NCBI RefSeq assembly: GCF_000196615.1
Contig: NC_014306.1
Location: forward strand, 4,340,001-4,404,000
Source of the DNA: Erwinia billingiae Eb661
Lineage (GTDB): Bacteria; Pseudomonadota; Gammaproteobacteria; Enterobacterales; Enterobacteriaceae
Direction of reading: 5' to 3'
DNA: 64,000 nt
The position numbers and the translations under genes are program-made. Below are positions 34,417 through 42,721 of this stretch, piece after piece. Positions within the stretch are counted from its first letter, which is position 1, and each line of letters starts with the position of its first letter. The notes below the pieces were generated by a model. It was not told where the DNA came from and did not search any database. It worked only from the letters and a program-made list of their open reading frames with translations.

Positions 34417-36015
34417 ATGGAACTTTTCCAGAGCATCGCGGAAGCGATCTCCCTTTACCGCTATATTTTTTGGCCACTACTCGGCCTGATGGCGCTGGTA
34501 ATTATCTTTATTCGCTGGTGGGAACAGGTTAGCTATTTCTTCCTGAACTTCTTCAGCAGCCTGCCCGTTGTCGGATTTATTGCCCGCCTTTCACGCAATA
34601 ATGAACCGCGCCGCGCCGGGACCGGTGGTAAATTCTGGTATCCGGCTGAGGAAGCGCTCTGTGCCAAATACTGGCAGCATCATAAATCCTTCAACCTTAA
34701 CGCCGATTTCTATCTGCGTTGCGTCAACTACCTGAATAAGGTCGACGAGCGCGGACGCAAACCTACCGGCCCATTATTGTGGTTCTGCAGCGTGGCGCTG
34801 GTATTGCTGGAAGCCTTTATTTTCGCCCTGGTGCTTTCTCCGTTTATTGCCAACAACATCTCCGCCAATCAGGCTGAGTTTTCCGCCATTGTGATCTCGG
34901 TTTTAATCGGGGTGGTGCTGGTGCCTGCAACCCATTTAATGGGCGCAGAACTGCATAAGAATACCCTGCTCAAAAAGATCCGTTACTGGTATGAAGATGC
35001 GCGCCATAGCGGCACGGCCAAGGGCTTGTCAAAAAATGCCCATGTCTCGCTGGAAGAAACGCGTCTTGATGACGGCGAGCCTAACTATGTTCAGATGCAT
35101 AACCGTGTCAGCACCAACGTGCACGTTAAGCCTCAATACTGGGCCACCGCAATCGCGCTGGCGTTGATCCTGTTCTTTGCCGTCGGCGCTTATTTTGTCC
35201 GTGCCGCGACCATTGATTCCATGGACACTCAGGCAGTTAACGGCACGCCGTTCAGCCAGAGCATTGATGTGCAAAGCTCGCCGTTCGATCTGCCTGCTGA
35301 TGCGGTCGCCGACAATGCGAAAGCCGACAGCCAGGCGTCTAAAGAGATTGGCAATAACCGCGTATTCGCCTCCAAGCTGACCTTTATCATTCTGTCGGTG
35401 ATCTTCGTTGGCGTGCAGTTGATTGGTATTCTGATTGGCATCTACCGTTCCTTTGCCGGTATCGAGTCCAAGATGGCGGCAAAATATGCCGGTAACTTCA
35501 GTGGTTCCGAAGAGTTCTCAGCCTGGCACAGCATGCGCCGTGAGCGGGTTGAGCGGGACGGACAGGAGAAACTGAGCGCGCTGCAGAATCGCATGATGAT
35601 GAAGCGCACCAGCAGTCAGAGCCAGCAGCAGAATGAATTGCCCACCTTTGATGATTACGTCAGCGGGAAAATTCGCGACAAGGCACGCTCCGAGCATGAG
35701 CTGAGCGAGCATCTGAAAAGCGCTAATTATGCTCAGGTTGAACCCGTTCGGGCGCCTCAATCTCCTGTCACCACCCCACGCACCCTGCATGTGGTTGATA
35801 CCGCCCGTGAAGCCGCGGTGATTGACTTGCCTCAAGCAAGCGCCGTTAAAGAGGATGAGAAAGAGCGGATTAACGCGCTTGGCGATCTAATTGGGCTGGA
35901 TGAAGATGATCTGGCGTTGATTGCCGAAGATCAGGGCCTGTCGTTGGAAGCCGTGCTGAAACGCCAGCGTGTTCAGCAATTATTGAATAAAACCCGGGCA
36001 AAGGGTGAAGCATGA
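34417..36015 (+). CDS. Polytopic inner-membrane protein of unknown function
   Basis: 532 residues that I do not match to a named family. Hydrophobic segments lie at about 14-33, 38-56, 118-140, 156-176, 243-262 and 321-344. A region of about 60 residues (265-320) between the last two is hydrophilic, Asp/Ser/Ala-rich and presumably periplasmic. The C-terminal 185 residues are charged, contain Gln/Ser-rich and Glu/Lys-rich stretches, and should be cytoplasmic. The last part (ALGDLIGLDEDDLALIAEDQ) is acidic. Fourteen bases from the lipoprotein gene with AAGGAA before the ATG, and overlapping the next gene by ATGA, so a coupled operon. It may link the cytoplasm to the OmpA lipoprotein and VWA-like protein. 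Confidence 0.75.
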   Translation: MELFQSIAEAISLYRYIFWPLLGLMALVIIFIRWWEQVSYFFLNFFSSLPVVGFIARLSRNNEPRRAGTGGKFWYPAEEALCAKYWQHHKSFNLNADFYLRCVNYLNKVDERGRKPTGPLLWFCSVALVLLEAFIFALVLSPFIANNISANQAEFSAIVISVLIGVVLVPATHLMGAELHKNTLLKKIRYWYEDARHSGTAKGLSKNAHVSLEETRLDDGEPNYVQMHNRVSTNVHVKPQYWATAIALALILFFAVGAYFVRAATIDSMDTQAVNGTPFSQSIDVQSSPFDLPADAVADNAKADSQASKEIGNNRVFASKLTFIILSVIFVGVQLIGILIGIYRSFAGIESKMAAKYAGNFSGSEEFSAWHSMRRERVERDGQEKLSALQNRMMMKRTSSQSQQQNELPTFDDYVSGKIRDKARSEHELSEHLKSANYAQVEPVRAPQSPVTTPRTLHVVDTAREAAVIDLPQASAVKEDEKERINALGDLIGLDEDDLALIAEDQGLSLEAVLKRQRVQQLLNKTRAKGEA

Positions 36016-36842
36016 GAAGCTGGCTAGCCCTGATTTTACTGGGCCTGTCCTGCGGCATCCACGCCGCCGATCGTAACGACATTCCAAGTTGTTACCACTA
36101 TTCGAAGCTGGACGCTGAGCGCCCGGCAGAAAGTGGCCGTGAGCTGGTGATTGTTGTCGATCAAACGGTGAAGATCCCGCTGGATTTGAAAAAGTCGGTC
36201 TGGCAGCACGTGATCCGTTACGTGCAACCCGGGGATCGTGTTGTGATGTATCAGTTCTCTGCCCTGTTGCAGGACAACTATATGAAGCGGGTATTTGACG
36301 GAAAACTGGAAGCGTTGTTTACCGATCAAAAGGCCCGTAACAATATGGGGATGGAGAGCCTGAAAAACCTCGATGCCTGCCTGATTAAGCAGAAGCAATA
36401 CTTCGATCAGGGTATCGGCAAGCTGCTGGCCGCCAGCTTTGCAGCAGAAGGTGACAACATCGCTAAAAGCGAAATCCTCGACAGTCTTAAGCGTATTGCA
36501 GAGGATCTGAAAAGCGATCCGGCCCCGGATAAATCCGTGGTGCTGGTCTCGGATATGCTGGAGAACAGTGATTTTGGCAGCTTCTACAGCAACAATCAGA
36601 TCCGACTGCTTGCGCCAGATAAAGAGCTGGCGCGGGTAACGAAACAGAACCTGATAGCTGATTTCTCCGGTGCCAAAGTCTATGTGGCTGGAGCAGGTTT
36701 GATTGATACCTCCGCCAAAAATAATTATCGTTCGGGTAAGATCATGCAGCAGCTTGAAGGGTTCTGGCAGCAGTACTTCACCGCCTCAAACGCTGAGTTG
36801 GTGAGCTTTGGTGCGCCAGAGCTGACGGTTGAAATTAAATAA
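36012..36842 (+). CDS. Periplasmic VWA-like protein
   Basis: 276 residues with a signal peptide (MRSWLALILLGLSCGIHA). The mature part looks like a von Willebrand A fold. Strand ELVIVVDQT carries the first MIDAS aspartate, GDRVVMYQFSAL is followed by a long helical insertion, and KSVVLVSDMLENS resembles the second metal-site strand with Asp. The canonical DxSxS is not intact (DQTVK), so metal binding is uncertain. It overlaps the membrane-protein gene by 4 bp and ends the three-gene operon before a strong terminator. VWA proteins usually mediate protein contacts, so this may be a periplasmic adaptor. Family identity is moderately sure, function unknown. Confidence 0.7.
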   Translation: MRSWLALILLGLSCGIHAADRNDIPSCYHYSKLDAERPAESGRELVIVVDQTVKIPLDLKKSVWQHVIRYVQPGDRVVMYQFSALLQDNYMKRVFDGKLEALFTDQKARNNMGMESLKNLDACLIKQKQYFDQGIGKLLAASFAAEGDNIAKSEILDSLKRIAEDLKSDPAPDKSVVLVSDMLENSDFGSFYSNNQIRLLAPDKELARVTKQNLIADFSGAKVYVAGAGLIDTSAKNNYRSGKIMQQLEGFWQQYFTASNAELVSFGAPELTVEIK

Positions 36843-36870
36843 CGGTTAATTGACTCCTGGTTCATATATA

Positions 36871-36898
36871 ACGCCTCCAGCCCGGAGGCGTTTTTTTT
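36871..36898 (+). terminator. Intrinsic terminator of the envelope cassette
   Basis: ACGCCTCC / GGAGGCGT stem with a short loop followed by eight T residues, 29 bp after the VWA gene stop. Confidence 0.92.
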
Positions 36899-37291
36899 GT
36901 GGGTCTGAAAACCCGCGTTATGCGGGCAATCCTTCCCCATCACCCCAGCCGCTACCCCGTTCTTTTACGAATCTTTTTTATGGTTACGGGGCGGTTTCTG
37001 AGCATTAACTGATATCGGCTTGATCGCTATCATTGACAGGATTTATTGATTGGCTGTTACGGGTAACGTGCAGCACCTTGTAATGACTCGAAAAGCCCCT
37101 GCTTTTACTGGCAGGGGCTTTTGTCGGTAAGGTTGCCGCTGAAGTTTATTTATATAGTTTCACCTGAAGATAATTTCATGATGGGAATATCTTTTTTGAT
37201 TCAGTAACAATTTGACGTAGTTAACCCCATGAATTAGGCGCGTATTCTGGCAGGATGCTGCGCACTTAGTGTGCATTTGGTAGTCCCTGTC
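36899..37291. other. Intergenic stretch with a second terminator
   Basis: About 390 bp without a gene. It contains a small hairpin CCCGC..GCGGG near 36911-36925, a possible TTGACA at 37033-37038, the strong terminator at 37091-37122, and then an AT-rich leader before the FUSC gene. Confidence 0.5.
37091..37122 (+). terminator. Orphan intrinsic terminator, possible end of a small RNA
   Basis: AAAAGCCCCTGC / GCAGGGGCTTTT stem with an 8-nt loop. The envelope operon already terminates 200 bp upstream, so this hairpin has no obvious protein-coding transcript to end. A TTGACA box with a weak -10 (TGTTAC) sits about 55-90 bp before it. A short RNA or a leftover of a lost gene are both possible. Confidence 0.6.
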
Positions 37292-39364
37292 ATGCAGTGG
37301 TTTTCGAAAAACGCCGTTTTGTTTTCAGTAAAGACCTGTCTTGCGGCCTTTCTGGCTGTCTATATCTCGCTTGAACTGAATCTGGATAAACCTGCCTGGG
37401 CACTGACTACCGTTTACGTCTCTTCCCAGCTTTACTCCGCATCGACCATCTCGAAATCGATCTTCCGTCTGATGGGCACGCTGCTGGGTGGGCTGTTTGT
37501 ATTCCTGATTTATCCTGAAACCGTGCAGTCTCCGATGCTGTTCAGCCTGTGCGTGTCTTTATGGGTCAGCTTCTGCCTCTATCTGTCGCTGCATGACCGC
37601 ACGCCGAAAAGCTATGTATTTATGCTGGCGGGCTACAGCGCCGCCATTATGGGTTTCCCGGCGGTGACCATGCCGCTGAGCATTACCGGCACGGTGATTT
37701 CACGTATTGAAGAGATCGCGCTGGGCGTCACCTGCAGCAGCTTTATTCATGGATTACTGCTGCCGGTTTCGATGCGCAACCTGCTCGAGCAGAGCGTCAC
37801 CGTCTGGTATCAGAACGGGCGTAAGATGTGCAGCGATCTGCTGACCGGCATTCCGAAACACAACTCGCCGGAGCGGGAAGATATTCTGATCCGCATGGCA
37901 CAGTATCCGCAGCAGGTTGAAGCGCTGATCACCCACTGTGTTTATGAAGGTGACGCGGCGCGCAGGCTGATCCGCCTGGTGAGCGTGCAGTATCAGCATC
38001 TTTCTTATTTGATCCCGACGCTGGCCGCGATTGAAATCCGTCTGCATCAGATGACGCAGCTGGAGATCCGCTTTCCGGAAACGGTTTCCCTCGCCTTTCA
38101 GCAGTTTCTGCTGTGGCTGAACGCCGGGGACGACCTCAGGGATAACGCCGGGATTCAGGCCACGCTGACCGCCACTCAGGCCGATCTCAAACGTGCCTGG
38201 CAGAATGGCGAGTTGCCGATTGACGAGTGCCTGGTGCTGACCGGTTTACTTGAGCGCCTGGCCGACTTTGTACGCATCGCCGGGGCCTATCACAGCGTCA
38301 GCAATCTGGTCAGCGATCTGTCGGGCGATACCAGCCTTGCGCGTAAAGAGCGCTCGCGCCCGCATACCGACACCGGCCTGCTGCTGCTCTCCGCGACCAC
38401 CTCATTCCTCGCAACCTTTGGCGCCTGCCTGTTCTGGATGGGCACCGCCTGGCGTGATGGCGCCTCCGCGCCGATGATGGCCGCGATCCTCAGCTCATTC
38501 TTTGCCAGCGCAGACACGCCGGGCAACTCCATGAAGCTGTTTATTAAAGGCACCGTCATTTCGATCATTATCAGCGTGCTGTACGTCGCGCTGCTGATCC
38601 CGCAGGCCGTGACCTTTGAAAGCCTGATTATCTGCCTGTCGCCGGGGCTTTTCGTGCTGGGGTTAGTGATTGCGAATCCTTCGACCAATATGATCGGCCT
38701 GAGCGCCGCAATTCAGCTTCCCGGTTTAATCGGCTTGAGCCATCACCTGAAGCCCGACCTGACGCTGGCGATCAACACGGCGATCTCCTCGATGACCGGG
38801 ATTCTGTTTGCGGTGGTGATCACCGCGATTATCCGCAACAAGCGCCCGTCATGGATTGCCCGCCGCGCGGTGCGTTCGGGGCTGGGCGAGCTGCTGCGCT
38901 TTGTGAAAGAGATGGAGCGCAACGGCTCATCACTGCTATCACGTCAGCACTTTATTACCCGCATGCTGGAGCGCGTGAACGTGATCCTGCCGCGTATGCG
39001 CCTCGATCCGCATCCCGACCTGCTGACCGCTGGCAACCTGGTGACCGAAGTGTGGCTGGGCGCGAACTGCTATGACTATTACGCCCGCAACCGCGAGATG
39101 TTGGGGCAGCATCAGCTGGACAGCGGACAGATGTTCCACGAGCTGGCGCTGTTTCTGAAGCGGCGAATGAAGTCACTGAAAGTGGCTCCGCATCCCGCCC
39201 TGCTGGATGAGCTGGATTTGCTGCTGCTGGAGCTGGAAGGCCTGGCCACCCGCGATGAGCAGCTGTTCACGCCGCTGTTCCATCTGTACAGCATCCGCCT
39301 GTGGCTGTTCCCGGATCGGGCATGGCCGGATAAGCCGTTAGCGTATTTGAGGATGCGGCGGTGA
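37292..39364 (+). CDS. FUSC-family membrane transporter (AaeB/YccS-like)
   Basis: About 690 residues with the duplicated architecture of fusaric-acid-resistance/aromatic-acid efflux proteins. A first six-TM block (KTCLAAFLAVYISLELNLDKPAWALTT-type opening) is followed by a cytoplasmic domain of about 180 residues, a second TM block (about residues 355-510) and a cytoplasmic C-terminal domain. The pattern L-D-x-P-x-W-A-x-x-T is the FUSC hallmark. It probably exports aromatic carboxylates across the inner membrane, usually with a membrane-fusion partner, but no such gene is adjacent. I prefer the ATG at 37292; a GTG seven codons upstream is possible, and neither has a strong ribosome site. Confidence 0.82.
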   Translation: MQWFSKNAVLFSVKTCLAAFLAVYISLELNLDKPAWALTTVYVSSQLYSASTISKSIFRLMGTLLGGLFVFLIYPETVQSPMLFSLCVSLWVSFCLYLSLHDRTPKSYVFMLAGYSAAIMGFPAVTMPLSITGTVISRIEEIALGVTCSSFIHGLLLPVSMRNLLEQSVTVWYQNGRKMCSDLLTGIPKHNSPEREDILIRMAQYPQQVEALITHCVYEGDAARRLIRLVSVQYQHLSYLIPTLAAIEIRLHQMTQLEIRFPETVSLAFQQFLLWLNAGDDLRDNAGIQATLTATQADLKRAWQNGELPIDECLVLTGLLERLADFVRIAGAYHSVSNLVSDLSGDTSLARKERSRPHTDTGLLLLSATTSFLATFGACLFWMGTAWRDGASAPMMAAILSSFFASADTPGNSMKLFIKGTVISIIISVLYVALLIPQAVTFESLIICLSPGLFVLGLVIANPSTNMIGLSAAIQLPGLIGLSHHLKPDLTLAINTAISSMTGILFAVVITAIIRNKRPSWIARRAVRSGLGELLRFVKEMERNGSSLLSRQHFITRMLERVNVILPRMRLDPHPDLLTAGNLVTEVWLGANCYDYYARNREMLGQHQLDSGQMFHELALFLKRRMKSLKVAPHPALLDELDLLLLELEGLATRDEQLFTPLFHLYSIRLWLFPDRAWPDKPLAYLRMRR

Positions 39365-39398
39365 GGGTTTGGGTGGTGATGGAATAGTAATAACTCAG

Positions 39399-39686
39399 TT
39401 AATTCAGTCCAGCGTGACTGATAGAATACTGCTTTATTATTCTTGCAAATTCGTCATCCTCAGCAAACAGATAAGCAACAGGTACTTCCAGAGCCTCAGC
39501 CAGACGCTGAACGGTGTCCAGGTCGGCTTCATGAATCCCCTTTTCATATCGGTTTATACGGGTGCTGGCGACGAACTCGTCGATGCCCGCAGCAATGCCT
39601 AAGCTTTTCTGGGAAAAGCCCTTTGCCAGGCGTGCCTGCTTTAAGCGTTTGCAGAACGTTTCATGGATACTTGATCTCGGTTTCAT
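39399..39686 (-). CDS. Xre-family HTH protein
   Basis: 95-residue Cro/CI-type DNA-binding protein. The helix-turn-helix is LKQARLAKGFSQKSLGIAAG followed by RINRYEKGIHEADLDTVQRLAEALEVPVAYLF. Two bases separate it from the stop of the RES-domain gene upstream on the same strand, so it is the third gene of that operon. It may regulate the toxin-antitoxin operon or be an unrelated passenger. An insertion of two or three residues (DEFVASTR) occurs where most Xre proteins have a shorter turn. Confidence 0.82.
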   Translation of the reverse strand: MKPRSSIHETFCKRLKQARLAKGFSQKSLGIAAGIDEFVASTRINRYEKGIHEADLDTVQRLAEALEVPVAYLFAEDDEFARIIKQYSISHAGLN

Positions 39687-39688
39687 AA

Positions 39689-40357
39689 CTACGAGATGCC
39701 ACCTCCCGCCGGCAAAAGCACCACTCCCAGCTGATCGGCTTCTTCCTCAATAGCATCCAACACCTTCTCTGACTCATTTATCACTTCAGATTCAATCTCA
39801 ACCTTCAGTTGAGAGTCTTCGATACGGTCGCCAAATAGCATCAATGCCGCATCACCATGCTGTTTAGAAGACCACTGAAGTCCCTGAACGTCCGGGAAAG
39901 CCTGATGTATCGCCACCGCGTATTCCCGGGTGAAAATATACTGTTCGGCAGAAGAGTCTAAAAGCTGAGCTCGCGTGACGCCCATTTTGCGCAGTGTTTT
40001 AGGATTAAGATCCGCAAGGTGAAGGTCAATAAGCGGCGTGATAATCGAATGCGCCATTCCGGCCAGCTTTCCCAAATCGTAAGGTGCGCCGGCGGAGTCT
40101 GCCGGCAGATCGTGGAACAGCGTTTCCATCACCGCCACGCCGGTATTTTCACCGCCGTATAATGTCGCTACGCCGTTACTCATCGGACTGAAGCGAGAGT
40201 TCCCCTTACCTGGGTTGAACTGCACCGCACTGTAATCCGCTGAATGCACCCGATGGAGCCGTTTGCCCGCAGGCCAGGTAACAAAGTTCACCTGCAAATT
40301 AGCCTTGGGCTGACGTATTTTGCGGCCAACAACCTCCTTGTCATCGGCATCAGCCAT
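39689..40357 (-). CDS. RES-domain toxin (NAD+-targeting family)
   Basis: 222-residue RES domain protein. The family's Arg-Glu-Ser triad is visible as LHRVHSADY (Arg), AVMETLFHDLP (Glu) and GLQWSSKQHGD (Ser). Also seen are FNPGKGNSRFSPM and LYGGENTGVAV. Characterised RES toxins (ParT, MbcT) consume NAD+ or ADP-ribosylate a target. The start overlaps the end of the preceding gene by 8 bp, the expected coupling to its antitoxin. Acidic C-terminal tail (ESEKVLDAIEEEADQ). Confidence 0.85.
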   Translation of the reverse strand: MADADDKEVVGRKIRQPKANLQVNFVTWPAGKRLHRVHSADYSAVQFNPGKGNSRFSPMSNGVATLYGGENTGVAVMETLFHDLPADSAGAPYDLGKLAGMAHSIITPLIDLHLADLNPKTLRKMGVTRAQLLDSSAEQYIFTREYAVAIHQAFPDVQGLQWSSKQHGDAALMLFGDRIEDSQLKVEIESEVINESEKVLDAIEEEADQLGVVLLPAGGGIS

Positions 40358-41069
40358 GAATGGCGCCCTCTCTCTCTGCCTGTGCCGCTAACAGCACCTG
40401 TTTTGGCTGGGATGCCAGCACATCTTTCGGTTTTTTGCCGCCAAGCCAGCTGTTCTCCGAACCAAACCAGATAGCGAGTCCCCACGGCGTTTTTTTCTCG
40501 CCGAACAGTGAGATCACCTGTTTCACCACCGGGATTGGCCGAAAACCTTCATCCAGCGCGTATTCCGGGTAGTTGTCCTTGCCTTGCAGCTGCAGGGCAA
40601 AAATACTGCCTGCCGATTTCCAGCGATTAGGTCCCGCGCTTGGATTACTGCTCTGGAAGTTAGCTTTTTCGGAGAGTTCACGCGCCGTCAGCCAGACGGA
40701 ATCTGCCAGAATACGGTCGTTCAGCTGTTCACGCCGTTGAGCATTCCGTTCGGCCCTGGCCTGTTTGCTGGTTTGTTCCAGAGGTTCAGTGACGACCGCC
40801 AGCGTTTTTCGTCTACTGGAAGCCGTGCTCTTGTTCACCGCAGGCTCTTTCTGGCTAAACGAAGCCAGCACGGCGTTCAGGGCAGCCTGCATCGCCACCT
40901 TCATAGTTTCATTGAACGCCGGGTTACGTGCTTTCGTGCTGCCCAAATCAATCACCAGGTATTCCGCATCGGCATGGGTTTCCAGGCTGTGAAGCTGGTC
41001 GCCACTGAGGCTCCTCACATCGAAGGAGTGATCTTCACGCCGTGCAGAGTTGTTTTTCGCTGCCATCAT
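40350..41069 (-). CDS. Putative antitoxin of the RES system with C-terminal MbcA/ParS-like domain
   Basis: 239 residues, longer than usual Xre/MbcA/ParS antitoxins (about 130-160). The C-terminal 45 residues (WGLAIWFGSENSWLGGKKPKDVL, with a Gln/Leu/Ala helix after) fit the DUF2384/MbcA toxin-binding fold (helix, N/S-x-x-L-G-G-x-x-P-x-D-x-L). The middle part (LNDRILADSVWLTARELSEKANF, RWKSAGSIFAL) could be a DNA-binding element. The N-terminal 90 residues are low-complexity and polar. It is first in the operon, upstream of the toxin, with a good promoter. Antitoxin role is inferred from order and C-terminal domain. Confidence 0.72.
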   Translation of the reverse strand: MMAAKNNSARREDHSFDVRSLSGDQLHSLETHADAEYLVIDLGSTKARNPAFNETMKVAMQAALNAVLASFSQKEPAVNKSTASSRRKTLAVVTEPLEQTSKQARAERNAQRREQLNDRILADSVWLTARELSEKANFQSSNPSAGPNRWKSAGSIFALQLQGKDNYPEYALDEGFRPIPVVKQVISLFGEKKTPWGLAIWFGSENSWLGGKKPKDVLASQPKQVLLAAQAEREGAIHG

Positions 41070-41085
41070 TCACCTCGACTGACAG

Positions 41086-41134
41086 ATGGATATATCGGTT
41101 ATATTCATTATATCTTAGCTGTGTGATTTGTCGA
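41086..41134 (-). promoter_or_regulatory. Promoter and operator-like dyad of the RES toxin-antitoxin operon
   Basis: On the minus strand TCGACA (41129-41134, 5/6) and TATAAT (41107-41112, 6/6) are 16 bp apart. An imperfect dyad ATATAACCGATATAT lies immediately downstream over the start-site region (about 41090-41104), a natural place for antitoxin autoregulation. Confidence 0.7.
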
Positions 41135-41242
41135 TTATTTGAGCTAAATGAATTGGGACATGGTGTAAGGATTGGGCTGTTCCTGTATCAGGATTAGCCC
41201 AAAACTCAGGATAGGGTGGGGTTTAGAGCAGAAACATCAACC

Positions 41243-41896
41243 TTAGACATCAACATCCTTGGGTTTTAGAATTTCCTCAAGTAATTGGCACTCTTTAGGA
41301 CGAGGAATTATGTTTGCAAAAGAGATAAAGAAAAGGAAGAATACTACGGCAGCAAAGTACAAAAGAGCATGTCCCCAAATTGGGTACTGTTCACCTCGGT
41401 AGAGGGATATAAAAACGGAACATGCGGAAAGAACTAAAAACTGTAATGAAAACAATCCATACAACACGTTCTCTAACCAGAAGAATGCCCCCTTTTTAAA
41501 AATAATATGATCATTTTCCAAAAAAATAAAATTCCTGAACTTTTTAAAAAAAACCACTTTTATTAATTTTCTGTTTTGCATGTAAAGTTGCCATATAGCT
41601 TTCTGCTTCGCTACATCTGATATCCCTGTAATACGATATCCAACACTCCTTTCAATTTCATCATTTAAGCCGGTGCGAACTTCTTTAGGAAGTTTATGGC
41701 TGTCAAGGATACGCTGTAGTTCGTTTATTCTGGAGTTTCTAACATCATTAATGAATGAGAAAATACCTTTAATTTTCCAGATAACCAGAGCCAAAGGGCC
41801 AGCGATAAATATAAATATGATAACTTGTGTAAAATCTAATTTTCCACTAGATAGCCCAAATGTTATAAGGTTGTTTATTACATCACAAAAGTCCAT
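41243..41896 (-). CDS. AT-rich membrane protein of unknown function
   Basis: 217 residues, not recognised. Hydrophobic segments lie near residues 21-42 (FTQVIIFIFIAGPLALVIW), 140-165 (GLFSLQFLVLSACSVFISLY) and 176-198 (HALLYFAAVVFFLFFISFA). A charged region of about 90 residues (NDVRNSRINELQRIL onward, with RTGLNDEIERSVGYRITG) lies between the first two. Base composition is much more AT-rich than the core genes, suggesting transfer. It stands alone between the toxin-antitoxin operon and the T6SS module. A role in the competition/defence island is possible but unsupported by motif. Confidence 0.6.
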   Translation of the reverse strand: MDFCDVINNLITFGLSSGKLDFTQVIIFIFIAGPLALVIWKIKGIFSFINDVRNSRINELQRILDSHKLPKEVRTGLNDEIERSVGYRITGISDVAKQKAIWQLYMQNRKLIKVVFFKKFRNFIFLENDHIIFKKGAFFWLENVLYGLFSLQFLVLSACSVFISLYRGEQYPIWGHALLYFAAVVFFLFFISFANIIPRPKECQLLEEILKPKDVDV

Positions 41897-42721
41897 TACT
41901 TAGCTCCCTGCCATGCTATTTAAAAATTACCAGGATCCATATCAGGAAAATGGCAACCAGGATTTCACAGGTTTGTTGAATATTTTTCAAGTCATTACCT
42001 GTCACACAACACAATGAAACAGATTAGAAGAAGACTATACAAGTAGAAATAATCACTGTCGAAATTTTTTTCTCGAACCATGAGCCTGAACTTGTTTCTC
42101 ACCTAAGCAGGCTAATGAACAGCTCTTCTAAGGGTACTCTCCCCCAACAGTAAATAATTGCGCAGCATGTTATCCCTTTAAGAAAAAGATGAACTGCTTA
42201 ATAACAGTAACAAGTCGCATTAATAAAACCCCTAACTTCAAAAATATTCGTTGTACCAATAACTTATCAAACATGATCTCAATAAGTTAATTTTCAGCGA
42301 AAATCATTATGCCCCCTAAAATCCCCAGTAAAAGTCTCACACGGCCAAGATATTAACCCTGGAATTTCCTCATATTTTTTAATTTCTAATTCCATCATAA
42401 TTTTATGTGATCTGACCTGCTTGAATCATGTACTGCCCTGTGCTAATTTTCATTTTCCAGGACTGGAAGCTTTAAAGATAATGCGGTGCGCTGCTGGGAT
42501 GCTGTTGGCACAAATATTTTCAGTTAATTTATACGTTTACATCATATTTCCCTCCATCCCCGAAAGCACATTAATTATCCCCCCACTTCCATAGCATCAT
42601 TAACCTGTTGCCAAGCAGAAAGCACTTATCCTGGTTATTGCTGTTAGCGGTTTATATAACGTGAATGCCTGATATTCGGGAGCGGTGTTCACGCCCGTGA
42701 GCGTTAAAAAGGACTTGAACG
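41897..42721. other. 825-bp AT-rich non-coding stretch upstream of vgrG
   Basis: No frame of credible length on either strand, no tRNA and no transposase remnant seen. It is AT-rich throughout with no recognisable repeats. The last 80 bp hold a short hairpin (TTCACGCCCGTGAGCG area) and AAGGAC before vgrG. It may be the regulatory region of the T6SS module, possibly H-NS bound, or the scar of a lost gene. Confidence 0.5.

Noticed and set aside
32900..36842. Zorya-type defence system
   Set aside because: The OmpA-domain protein is a lipoprotein with glycine zipper, not a MotB-like single-TM protein; there is no MotA-like signature and no ZorC/D/E genes.
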